DNA of 64,000 nucleotides, from assembly GCA_902780785.1 (NCBI GenBank), contig CACZGS010000002.1, positions 62,001 through 126,000 of the forward strand, read 5' to 3'. Of the stretch, positions 17,681 through 25,353 are shown piece after piece. The notes beneath the pieces were generated by a model that was not told the DNA's origin, made no database searches, and worked only from the letters and a program-made list of their open reading frames with translations. The translations under genes were made by a program, and so were the position numbers. The DNA comes from Oscillospiraceae bacterium (GTDB lineage Bacteria > Bacillota > Clostridia > Saccharofermentanales > Saccharofermentanaceae). The first letter of the stretch is position 1, and the number at the start of each line of letters is the position of its first letter.

Positions 17681-19469
17681 CCGGAACCTCAGCCTTGCTC
17701 AAAGTGAATGTGAAGGTTGAACCTTCTTCATACTTACTGTTAACGGTGATAGTCTCACCCATGTAAGTAAGAAGCTCTTTCGCGATAGAAAGACCAAGTC
17801 CTGAACCTTTCTTACCACGTGCGCGGTCAGCCTTGAAGAATCTGTCGAAGATGTGGCCGATATCATATTCGTGGATACCTTGACCGGTGTCAGCGACAGA
17901 GATATATACCTTTTTCTCTGCTTCGATGTAGTCGGTAAGAATTGTGATGCTCTTGCCGTTAGGCGTATATTTCTTGGCATTGTCCAGAAGGATTACCAGG
18001 ATCTGTTCTACACGGTCGGGATTACCCATAACGGTAGGAAGATCGCCGTAGTTATTCTGTACGGAGAATTTAATTCCGGCTTCCTTCATGATGGGCTTAA
18101 ATCTGATCTCGATATTAGAGATAAGATTATTGACGTTGAAAGGGAACATCTTAAATGCGAGCGTTCTGGACTGGAGTTTGGAGAGTTCTAACATGTCGTC
18201 GATAAGTCTCGACAGACGCATTGTCTCGTTCAAGATGATCTGATAGTAACGCTGACGGTCGGCTTCCTTCTTTACCATGCCGTCAGACAGAGGCTCGATA
18301 AGTCCTCTTAATGTCTGCAGAGGCGTACGGAGCTCGTGAGAGATGTTTGCAACATAGTCCTGACGGAATCTCTCGTTCTTCTGCTCCTCGAAAATATCAC
18401 GGAAGAAGCCCGTGGCACCGACGACTTTGGTAGGATCCGTGGAATCGAACTTAGGGATTATCGTGCACTGATATGCATAGTCTCTTGTATCGATCTGTCT
18501 TGTCTTTGTCTCGCCTGAAGCGATGCAGTCTTCGAAATCGGTCCATACGTCATCGAAAGGAATGAGCTGGAGTCTTTCCGTGAACATGTTATTCTTCTCG
18601 GCACGGTCGAAGATCTGGTGAATTGCCTTGTTTGTTGTTACAGGAACTGATTTGCTGTTGACCACTACGATACCGTCTGAAATTACATCGAAGATATCCT
18701 GCAGCTGGTTACGTTCAGCAGTAAGTTCACTGATGGATTTTGAAAGCCTGTCAGCAAGGAAGTTGAATGACTGACCGAGCTCACCGATCTCGCCCTTATG
18801 GGATTCATCGGCTCTGATGCTGAAGTTTCCTTTACCGTATTCCATTGCGACTTCATTGATCTTCTGGAGAGGCAATACCATTCGGCTTACAAAAGCATAA
18901 GCAGGAACGAGCATCGCGCAAGCAGCCATCAATGTCGCAAGGGATAAGATGTTCAGGTATTTACCGATAAGTCCGTCGTATTTATCGAGCGTTGACATGG
19001 AATAAAGGTAGAAAGGGTTTCCTTCGATCGTTAAGGGGATCCTGCAGACGAGGATCTGTTCGGTGAGGCTCAGTTCTTTTATATAAAATCCCATTCCGTT
19101 CAGATCTTCATATGGGAACATTGAGATCTCTGAGAACACTTCGGAAGTAGCACCGGGCTTCATATTCCGGTTTTCGAGGCTTGTGCAGTTGACCACCTCG
19201 CCGTTCATGTTGACGAGGTAATAGTCATGGCCGGTGGCGTAACTCGATTCAAAGAAATAGCGGCGGAAATCGACGCTGTCAAAAAGCTCCGGATTAGAGG
19301 AGAATATCTCGTTATACTTGAGATCCTGGGCAATGGAAGTCTCGACCTCCATTTGTAAAGTAGAGCTTCTTCCCGCAACGATAAAAGCAATTGTCGCAAT
19401 TATGGCAGATGCCAGGAGTGATAATACGACAAGAGACATTGTTCGCCTGAGAAGCGTACTTTGGAACAT
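17667..19469 (-). CDS. Membrane sensor histidine kinase (PhoR/WalK-like)
   Basis: 600 residues. TM helix 1 is at about 10-32, followed by an external sensor region of roughly 130 residues and TM helix 2 at about 166-190. Then come a HAMP linker, a PAS domain (DVISDGIVVVN), a HisKA domain with the phospho-accepting His in NISHELRTPLQ, and an ATPase domain with the N box (LLDNAKKYT) and G boxes (DTGQGIHE, GKKGSGLGLSI). It autophosphorylates and passes phosphate to the response regulator encoded directly upstream. The ATG follows that gene's stop codon with no gap. The stimulus is unknown. Confidence 0.95.
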   Translation of the reverse strand: MFQSTLLRRTMSLVVLSLLASAIIATIAFIVAGRSSTLQMEVETSIAQDLKYNEIFSSNPELFDSVDFRRYFFESSYATGHDYYLVNMNGEVVNCTSLENRNMKPGATSEVFSEISMFPYEDLNGMGFYIKELSLTEQILVCRIPLTIEGNPFYLYSMSTLDKYDGLIGKYLNILSLATLMAACAMLVPAYAFVSRMVLPLQKINEVAMEYGKGNFSIRADESHKGEIGELGQSFNFLADRLSKSISELTAERNQLQDIFDVISDGIVVVNSKSVPVTTNKAIHQIFDRAEKNNMFTERLQLIPFDDVWTDFEDCIASGETKTRQIDTRDYAYQCTIIPKFDSTDPTKVVGATGFFRDIFEEQKNERFRQDYVANISHELRTPLQTLRGLIEPLSDGMVKKEADRQRYYQIILNETMRLSRLIDDMLELSKLQSRTLAFKMFPFNVNNLISNIEIRFKPIMKEAGIKFSVQNNYGDLPTVMGNPDRVEQILVILLDNAKKYTPNGKSITILTDYIEAEKKVYISVADTGQGIHEYDIGHIFDRFFKADRARGKKGSGLGLSIAKELLTYMGETITVNSKYEEGSTFTFTLSKAEVPDVWD

Positions 19470-20156
19470 TTACGAGACCTCGAATTTATAACCGATACCG
19501 TAGATCGTCTGAATGGACCAGGGAGCGTTGTTATATGTGATCTTCTGTCTGATCCTCTTGATGTGTGTATCAACGGTTCTGGAGTCGCCGTTATAATCGA
19601 TGCCCCAGACAGCTTCCAATATCTGATCACGGCCGAATACCTGTCCCGGATGGGAAGCGAGAAGATAAAGGATCTCAACCTCCTTAGGTGTGCAGGGAAC
19701 ACTTTCGCCGTTGGATTTAACAGAATAATTATTGAGATTGATCTCAAGGCCTGTGAAAGAGAGTACTGAAGAAGGCTTCGGAGTGTCACCGAAACGGCGC
19801 AGAACGGCCTTGACTCTTGCTATAACTTCACGGGGAGAGAAGGGCTTTACGATATAGTCATCCGCACCAAGTTCAAGACCTACGATCTTATCGATCTCTT
19901 CTCCCTTTGCGGTAAGCATGATGATGGGAGTAGCCATTGTCTTTCTGATCTCACGGCATACATCAAGTCCGCTCATCTCAGGCATCATTACATCCAAAAG
20001 GATAAGATCAGGCTTTGTTGCCTGAGCCATTTCAAGAGATTCCTTGCCGTCGTAAGCATCAGAATGGGTGAAATTATCGTTGTCGAGATACAAGCTTAAT
20101 GATTCGTGTACGACCGGATCATCATCGCAGATTAAGATGTTTGGTGCAACCGCCAT
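19470..20156 (-). CDS. OmpR/PhoB-family response regulator
   Basis: 228 residues. The receiver domain has the acidic pair in ICDDDP, the phospho-acceptor Asp in LLDVMMPEMSG (about residue 55), a Thr in MLTAKG and a Lys in VKPFSP. The C-terminal winged helix-turn-helix carries the typical VDTHIKRIRQK recognition region. It pairs with the adjacent kinase. The strong AGGGGG site lies just before its ATG, and its promoter region is shared with a divergent lipoprotein gene, which is a plausible regulatory target. Confidence 0.96.
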   Translation of the reverse strand: MAVAPNILICDDDPVVHESLSLYLDNDNFTHSDAYDGKESLEMAQATKPDLILLDVMMPEMSGLDVCREIRKTMATPIIMLTAKGEEIDKIVGLELGADDYIVKPFSPREVIARVKAVLRRFGDTPKPSSVLSFTGLEINLNNYSVKSNGESVPCTPKEVEILYLLASHPGQVFGRDQILEAVWGIDYNGDSRTVDTHIKRIRQKITYNNAPWSIQTIYGIGYKFEVS

Positions 20157-20183
20157 ATTCTAGACCCCCTAGTTATAGTAATA

Positions 20184-20213
20184 ATTATATTATTCTTGAA
20201 TTAAAAAGTGCAA
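20184..20213 (-). promoter_or_regulatory. Promoter of the two-component operon
   Basis: Read on the minus strand, TTGCAC (20213-20208) and TATAAT (20189-20184) are 18 bases apart, 28 bases before the response regulator start. The 151-base divergent region is very AT-rich and holds several poor -10-like boxes facing the lipoprotein gene. Confidence 0.5.
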
Positions 20214-20307
20214 TCGGAATTAAAAAATTAAAGAAAATTATTATTTTATTGTCTTTTAACAAGTTTAATTATAAAATTTATAAATACCTTTTAAGGGAGG
20301 GTAAACA

Positions 20308-21651
20308 ATGAAAATGATGTTTTTAAAGAAAACAGCCTCCGTAATTATGACCGGAGCTTTGTTATTGAGTCTTACAAGCTGTCTTGACTTTGGCGGCGGA
20401 AAGAAGGCTGTCCTCGAAGCAGCCCAGACATTCGGTGAGAACGTTGCAAGCGCTAATGCTGATGCGATCATCAAGGGTTCCAGCCTTGATAAGAAGAGCA
20501 AGGAGGCTACAGTCCTGAATGAACTCCTGACAAAAGACGGCAAGTCTGACGATGATATCGAGTTCTATAAAGCAGTAGAAAAGACTATCGAATTCGAGAT
20601 CGATGAGGAATCATACACTTACAAGAAGGGTACAGCTTCCGTTGATATGGTCTTCACGATCGCTGACTATGAATCTGTCCTCAAAACAGAGTATACAAAG
20701 ATCGAAGACCTCACAGCAGCGGTAAAGAAGGCTGATACAAAGGAGATCAAGTTCAATGCCGAATTCGTCAAGAATGACGATAAGGAATGGGTCGTAGATA
20801 ATATCAACAAGAAGTTCGTTAAGATCTATGACTACAGAAATGAGACTATCGAGCTTGCTCTTACTTCCGATATGGTCAAGGGCTTTATCGACAGGAACAT
20901 GAGTTCCTTCTGGCTTGCAGATGACGGCAAGTATAAGGATACGCTGTTCATTGAGTACAATTACTACTTCTCTTCTGAAGTTCTTGATTATAAGGACCGC
21001 GGAGTTAAGATCTTCTTCAAGCTCCTTAAGGACGGCAATGAGGTATTTACCGGTGAAGAGGAGACTTTCGGCGTATCAACAAACGTCAAGTGCAAGGTTT
21101 CCAATGAGAATCTCGGCCTCAAGAACAATGAATACTTAGAAGCAGGCAGCTATGAGATCGATCTCTACATGAAGGATCTTAACGGCGAACAGCTTATTGA
21201 TAAGATCTCCGTTTCTGTTGAGAAGTCTGCTCCGAAGCCGGAAACAAAGACATTGCAGGGTGAAGGTGACTATTTCACATTCAGAAATTCCGAATTCAAG
21301 AAGTATGTCCTGGCTTGCGGCTGGCTCAATACAGATAACACTCTGAAGAATGCGAAGACATATTCCAAGGATGTTAAGAAGATGTGCTTCTCATTCAAGG
21401 TTGATCCGTCATGCACAGCTGAACTCGATTACGCTTACTACTATTCAGAGAAGAGCGACAAGGCTTCTCTCGAGGCAGCAATGAAGACAGCCGTATACCA
21501 TGCAAGCGTTAAGCCTCAGAAGTTCACGGAAGGTTACTTCTATGACTTCCTCTATCAGATGGATCAGGCTAAGACCGGTGTATATGTCATCGCCGTATTT
21601 GAGCACGGAACCAACAACGTTATCATGATCGGCTATGTAACAGTTTCTTAA
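20308..21651 (+). CDS. Large lipoprotein with predicted Ig-like domain
   Basis: 447 residues. The signal peptide ends in a lipobox (LLSLTSC, Cys about position 26). An N-terminal domain of about 160 residues may be NTF2-like. A central beta-rich segment (about 220-310) ends in LEAGSYEIDLYM, as in bacterial Ig-like folds. The C-terminal domain, about 320-447, begins YFTFRNSEF. The next gene has the same architecture, so the two are probably diverged paralogues. It diverges from a two-component operon, has a strong AAGGGAGGG site, and should sit on the outer membrane face. Function is unknown. Confidence 0.7.
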   Translation: MKMMFLKKTASVIMTGALLLSLTSCLDFGGGKKAVLEAAQTFGENVASANADAIIKGSSLDKKSKEATVLNELLTKDGKSDDDIEFYKAVEKTIEFEIDEESYTYKKGTASVDMVFTIADYESVLKTEYTKIEDLTAAVKKADTKEIKFNAEFVKNDDKEWVVDNINKKFVKIYDYRNETIELALTSDMVKGFIDRNMSSFWLADDGKYKDTLFIEYNYYFSSEVLDYKDRGVKIFFKLLKDGNEVFTGEEETFGVSTNVKCKVSNENLGLKNNEYLEAGSYEIDLYMKDLNGEQLIDKISVSVEKSAPKPETKTLQGEGDYFTFRNSEFKKYVLACGWLNTDNTLKNAKTYSKDVKKMCFSFKVDPSCTAELDYAYYYSEKSDKASLEAAMKTAVYHASVKPQKFTEGYFYDFLYQMDQAKTGVYVIAVFEHGTNNVIMIGYVTVS

Positions 21652-21680
21652 GATTCTGCCTAATTGTATTTACTACGGTT

Positions 21681-21689
21681 TGATATAAT
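21681..21689 (+). promoter_or_regulatory. Extended -10 promoter before the second lipoprotein
   Basis: TGATATAAT is a perfect extended -10 box, 65 bases before the chosen ATG. With a start site near 21696, the transcript would begin just before a strong GC-rich hairpin. Confidence 0.45.
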
Positions 21690-21700
21690 AAGCGAAAATA

Positions 21701-21732
21701 AGGTGGCGCCTTCATAACAGAGGGCGCCACTT
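21701..21732 (+). promoter_or_regulatory. 5' leader hairpin before lipoprotein gene
   Basis: GTGGCGCC (21703-21710) and GGCGCCAC (21723-21730) form a perfect 8-bp stem, extendable to 10 bp with one G-U pair. The loop is 12 bases. No T tract follows, so it is a poor intrinsic terminator for the upstream gene. Its place between the -10 box and the start codon suggests a stabilising or regulatory leader hairpin. Confidence 0.5.
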
Positions 21733-21754
21733 AAATGTGAGGTTAAGTGCTTTA

Positions 21755-23113
21755 ATGCGTGACATTAAGAGGATAATATCTGGACTTTTAACCGTCTGTA
21801 TCATTATTACGGCTGCAGGCTGCAACAAGCAGGAGACCGTTGATGTCAGACCTCTCTGCGAGACCTTTTTCAATGACGTGAAAGAAGGAAATGCCTCGAA
21901 GCTCATGTCATATTTCGAGCCTTCCGAGATCACTTCAGAAGAATTGAACGCAGTCATCAGACCTTCAGGCCTTAATGAAGAACAGTACGCATATCTTGAC
22001 GCAATAAAGAAGACCATGGCTTTTACTGTTCAGGATCCCGTCTATGACATGGAAACCAAGCAGGCGACGGTCTTCGTCTCTTATTATCTGGCAGATTACT
22101 CTTCACAGGAAGTAACGTCAGCAAAGGACTTTGCATCCCTGGAAACTGCTTTATCTTCTGCACAGAACAACATCCAGACATTAAATGTTACGGTTGATTT
22201 CAGCGGCGATACCCAGAAGATCTTAGAGCCCAAAGTCCTCATTGATACTGTGTATGCGTATACTTCAGCCGAAAATGACGTAATGCCCGGAAAGCTTAAG
22301 GATTACTGTACAAAAGGCGAATTCGTCCTTGCTCCGGAAAGAGTATATACAAACGCAGCAGAGCTTGGCGTAAGGATCACGTTTAATAAGGATCTGTTCG
22401 GCTACAGATTTGTTCCCGGCATCCGTTACAGCGTATCCGCAGATGATGAAGTGCTTTATACATCTGATGTTTTCGCGGTAAGTGAAGAAGTCATGAGACT
22501 TGATCTCACTAAGGATATGACTGACGGGTCCGCCTATAACGACAGCGGTTTCCTCAAAGATGGCGTCTATACTTTTACGGTAACTGACGATAGGGGAAAT
22601 GAGATCATCACGATGAAGTGCAGGGTTCAGAATAAGACTTATGAGAAGGAAGAGATCACATTCCAGAATCTTAAGAAGGACCATTATCTCTCGAACCTTG
22701 TATTTGATTTTAAAGACGAAGATATGAAGACGAATGCTTATATCTACAAGTCCGGATGGTGGGATTATGACAACACTTCGGTAGGCAAGAGCGCATTCGG
22801 ATCAAATACCAAGACATTGGGATTCTCTCTTGCAGTCAATAAGGACATTACAACTGAGCTGTACTATGATTACTATTACAGCAAGGACGCTGATTTTAAG
22901 GGGATCAAGGATGCTGAGCCTCTCTGCTCGTCTTCCTGCAAACCTTCAGTCTATGATGACCAGTCCTGCTATGATCTCGACTATACGGCAGAGAAGTTCG
23001 AGCCCGGATTCTACGGTATCGTGGTATACAGCGACGCGTCGAAGACGCATATAGTCATGACTGCGGCTTGCATCGTCGTTAAGGAGAGCAGTACGGAAGT
23101 AAAGGGCACGTAA
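21755..23113 (+). CDS. Large lipoprotein, paralogue of the preceding gene
   Basis: 452 residues from ATG 21755. A GTG at 21737 is in frame but has no ribosome binding site, while GAGG at 21739-21742 serves the ATG. The lipobox is IITAAGC. The order of parts matches the upstream lipoprotein: an N-terminal domain of about 170 residues, a beta-rich domain with FLKDGVYTFTV, and a C-terminal domain with a Tyr-rich ELYYDYYYS segment where the first protein has ELDYAYYYS. It is exported and lipid-anchored. Function is unknown. It is followed 21 bases later by a third lipoprotein. Confidence 0.7.
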   Translation: MRDIKRIISGLLTVCIIITAAGCNKQETVDVRPLCETFFNDVKEGNASKLMSYFEPSEITSEELNAVIRPSGLNEEQYAYLDAIKKTMAFTVQDPVYDMETKQATVFVSYYLADYSSQEVTSAKDFASLETALSSAQNNIQTLNVTVDFSGDTQKILEPKVLIDTVYAYTSAENDVMPGKLKDYCTKGEFVLAPERVYTNAAELGVRITFNKDLFGYRFVPGIRYSVSADDEVLYTSDVFAVSEEVMRLDLTKDMTDGSAYNDSGFLKDGVYTFTVTDDRGNEIITMKCRVQNKTYEKEEITFQNLKKDHYLSNLVFDFKDEDMKTNAYIYKSGWWDYDNTSVGKSAFGSNTKTLGFSLAVNKDITTELYYDYYYSKDADFKGIKDAEPLCSSSCKPSVYDDQSCYDLDYTAEKFEPGFYGIVVYSDASKTHIVMTAACIVVKESSTEVKGT

Positions 23114-23134
23114 AGCCCTGTAACAAGAGGTTTT

Positions 23135-23710
23135 ATGGTTTACAGAAGACCACAAAAGACGCTTAAAGGCCTGATGGCGGCATTATTGTCGTTGTCGGTC
23201 CTTTTGTCTGTATCCTCATGCATGTCGATCATGGAAGAGATGCTCGATATCTATAACTCCGTTGAGGCTGATGAAAGCACCGGAGATACCGATCTTCCCA
23301 TAGAAACTTACGAGTCGCTTCCGCCGACCGGAACTTATACCTCCAGCACGGCCGAGACAACCGAACTGGCATATTCATTCGTTAAAGAAAGCTGTGTTTA
23401 TTCCGTCTGGTATGATGTATCGACGGATAATCCGGCCGATTATGACTGGATCGCTTCGGAGAAAGCGTATGCCCTTAAGGGTGTTTTCTATTTCTCATCG
23501 CCGCTCAGAACGGTCTTTGAAGCAAGATTATTGAAGGGCGACGAAGTTATCCTTACAAGAAACGTAAATATGTACGATAATGTAACTGCCGAAGCCGATT
23601 TCAGTGCCGGACTTGAGGGTTTGGGAACCTTTGAGCCGGGCGATTATACGGTCGAGTTATACTTTGACGGTGAATTGGTAGCCAAGACAGATATTATGAG
23701 GGTCAAATAA
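23135..23710 (+). CDS. Short lipoprotein with a single predicted Ig-like domain
   Basis: 191 residues. Lipobox LLSVSSC (Cys about position 29) is followed by a Thr/Ser/Glu-rich linker of about 45 residues and one beta-rich domain ending FEPGDYTVELYFDGE. That segment parallels the LEAGSYEIDLYM and KDGVYTFTV segments of the two larger lipoproteins. It could be a domain-reduced relative of them. The ribosome binding site AAGAGG lies just upstream. It stops one base before the methyltransferase gene start, so both are co-transcribed. Confidence 0.65.
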   Translation: MVYRRPQKTLKGLMAALLSLSVLLSVSSCMSIMEEMLDIYNSVEADESTGDTDLPIETYESLPPTGTYTSSTAETTELAYSFVKESCVYSVWYDVSTDNPADYDWIASEKAYALKGVFYFSSPLRTVFEARLLKGDEVILTRNVNMYDNVTAEADFSAGLEGLGTFEPGDYTVELYFDGELVAKTDIMRVK

Positions 23711-23711
23711 C

Positions 23712-24611
23712 ATGTTCATTTCAGGCAATTGGAAAGATTATGAGCTGATGTACGCCGGTGGCGGCGAGAAGTATGAGCGTTGGGGGAATGTCATCCTCAG
23801 ACGCCCTGATCCCCAGGCTGTCTGGCCCGTTATCAGAGACGGCAGGGAAGTCTCCATGGACGATCTCGAAAAGCCCCATTCTTTCTACACGAGAAGCGAC
23901 AAGGGCGGCGGCGCATGGACTAAGCTCAAGAGTTTCCCTTCGACCTGGAAAGTCAGCTACGACTCACTTGGCAAAAAACTCACATTCATCATTGAACCTA
24001 CTGCATTTAAGCATACCGGACTTTTCCCTGAGCAGGCCTCAAACTGGGATTTCTGCGGAGATCTTATCGAGAAGGCCAAGGCTTCCGGCAAAAAGGACAT
24101 TAAAGTCCTCAACATGTTTGCGTATACAGGCGCCCAGACTCTTGCCTGCGCTGCTCACGGAGCCGATGAAGTCGTTCATGTGGATGCTTCGAAAGGCATG
24201 ATCGCAAGAGCAAAGGAAAACATTAAGGAATCAGGTCTTGAAGACAGATATGTAAGATTCATCGCGGAAGACTGCATGAAGTTCGTCGAGCGCGAGATCA
24301 GAAGAGGACGTAAATACGACGGCATCATTATGGACCCGCCTTCATACGGCAGAGGACCTTCAGGTGAGCTCTGGAAGCTTGAAGACTCGTTCTATGATCT
24401 GGTCAAGCTCTGCGCAAATCTCATATCAGACGATCCGCTTTTCTTTATCGCAAGTTCATATGCCACGGGCATTACGGCCCAGGCTTCGGGCCAGATATTA
24501 AAGCTCGCTATCCCGGGCGGCAAAGTCGATGCGGAAGAATTAATGCTCCCTGTATCTAAGATGGGCGTTCTTCTGCCTTGCGGACAGACGGCAAGATGGA
24601 CAGCCAGATAA
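23712..24611 (+). CDS. Class I SAM-dependent rRNA methyltransferase (RlmI-like)
   Basis: 299 residues. The SAM-binding motif is LNMFAYTGAQTLA with the acidic VHVDASKGM strand, and MDPPSYGRG matches motif IV of the RlmI/RlmK group, which methylates 23S rRNA bases. It lacks the N-terminal PUA domain of E. coli RlmI. The GAGGG at about 23699 is correctly spaced. It overlaps a pseudouridine synthase gene by 16 bases, consistent with a small rRNA-modification pair. The exact target is not determinable here. Confidence 0.8.
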   Translation: MFISGNWKDYELMYAGGGEKYERWGNVILRRPDPQAVWPVIRDGREVSMDDLEKPHSFYTRSDKGGGAWTKLKSFPSTWKVSYDSLGKKLTFIIEPTAFKHTGLFPEQASNWDFCGDLIEKAKASGKKDIKVLNMFAYTGAQTLACAAHGADEVVHVDASKGMIARAKENIKESGLEDRYVRFIAEDCMKFVEREIRRGRKYDGIIMDPPSYGRGPSGELWKLEDSFYDLVKLCANLISDDPLFFIASSYATGITAQASGQILKLAIPGGKVDAEELMLPVSKMGVLLPCGQTARWTAR

Positions 24612-25288
24612 CGGAAATCGCATACGGCGTAAAGGTTTTATACGAAGATAACCACTTGATCGTGGCTATCAAGCCTGCAGGCATCCTTTCCCAAAGTGAC
24701 GGCAGCAACGCGCCCGACATACTCACTATCCTTAAGGCTTATATCAAGGACAAGTATCAAAAACCGGGTGAAGTCTATTTGGGCCTCGTTCACAGACTGG
24801 ACAGGCCGGTCTCCGGTGTCATGGTTTTCGCGCGCACGAGCAAAGCAGCATCAAGACTTTCCGAGCAGATAAGGACCAGAAGGGTGGAGAAGATCTACCG
24901 CTGTGTCGTAAACGGCGTTCTGGAAGGAGAGGGCAGGCTCGAGAACTTCATTTCGAAGGATGAAGCGAGCAATACCGTTACCGTATCAGACGTCAAAAAG
25001 CCCGGATTCAAGGCATCTTATCTTGATTACAGGGCATTGGCATCCAAGGACGGCATGACACTTGTTGAAGTTAAGCTCGGAACGGGCAGATCCCACCAGA
25101 TCAGAGCCCAGATGGCACATGCCGGACACCCGCTTATCGGCGATCAGAAGTACGGCAAAAAGGATAACAGGACAAAAGATATTGCGCTCGAAGCATACAA
25201 ATTGTCGTTCGAACACCCTGTAAAGCGCGAATTCATTACGTTTGAGGCACCTGTCCCGGATACTTTCCCGTGGAGCTTGTTTGCTTGA
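24596..25288 (+). CDS. RluA-family pseudouridine synthase
   Basis: 230 residues from ATG 24596. A TTG 18 bases upstream is an alternative, and neither has a strong ribosome binding site. The catalytic HRLDRPVSG motif, the VLYEDNHLIV N-terminus and the GRSHQIRAQMAH segment identify the RluA family. There is no S4 domain, so it is the short RluA/RluC-core type. It isomerises uridines in rRNA or tRNA, site unknown. It is translationally coupled to the methyltransferase gene through a 16-base overlap. Confidence 0.9.
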   Translation: MDSQITEIAYGVKVLYEDNHLIVAIKPAGILSQSDGSNAPDILTILKAYIKDKYQKPGEVYLGLVHRLDRPVSGVMVFARTSKAASRLSEQIRTRRVEKIYRCVVNGVLEGEGRLENFISKDEASNTVTVSDVKKPGFKASYLDYRALASKDGMTLVEVKLGTGRSHQIRAQMAHAGHPLIGDQKYGKKDNRTKDIALEAYKLSFEHPVKREFITFEAPVPDTFPWSLFA

Positions 25289-25314
25289 CTTTGAAGCCCC
25301 TTAATATATATAAT
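25285..25314 (+). promoter_or_regulatory. ileS promoter
   Basis: TTGACT (25285-25290, overlapping the previous stop codon) and TATAAT (25309-25314) are 18 bases apart, 40 bases before the ileS ATG. The -10 box lies inside a 13-bp AT-only inverted repeat. Confidence 0.55.
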
Positions 25315-25337
25315 TTTAACTTGCAAAATTATATATA
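25305..25337 (+). repeat. AT-only 13-bp inverted repeat at the ileS promoter
   Basis: TATATATAATTTT and its exact complement AAAATTATATATA are separated by 7 bases (AACTTGC). The left arm contains the -10 box and the right arm would be in the transcript leader. It could be an operator or simply chance in AT-rich DNA. Confidence 0.6.
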
Positions 25338-25353
25338 AAGGAAAAGCAGGTTT

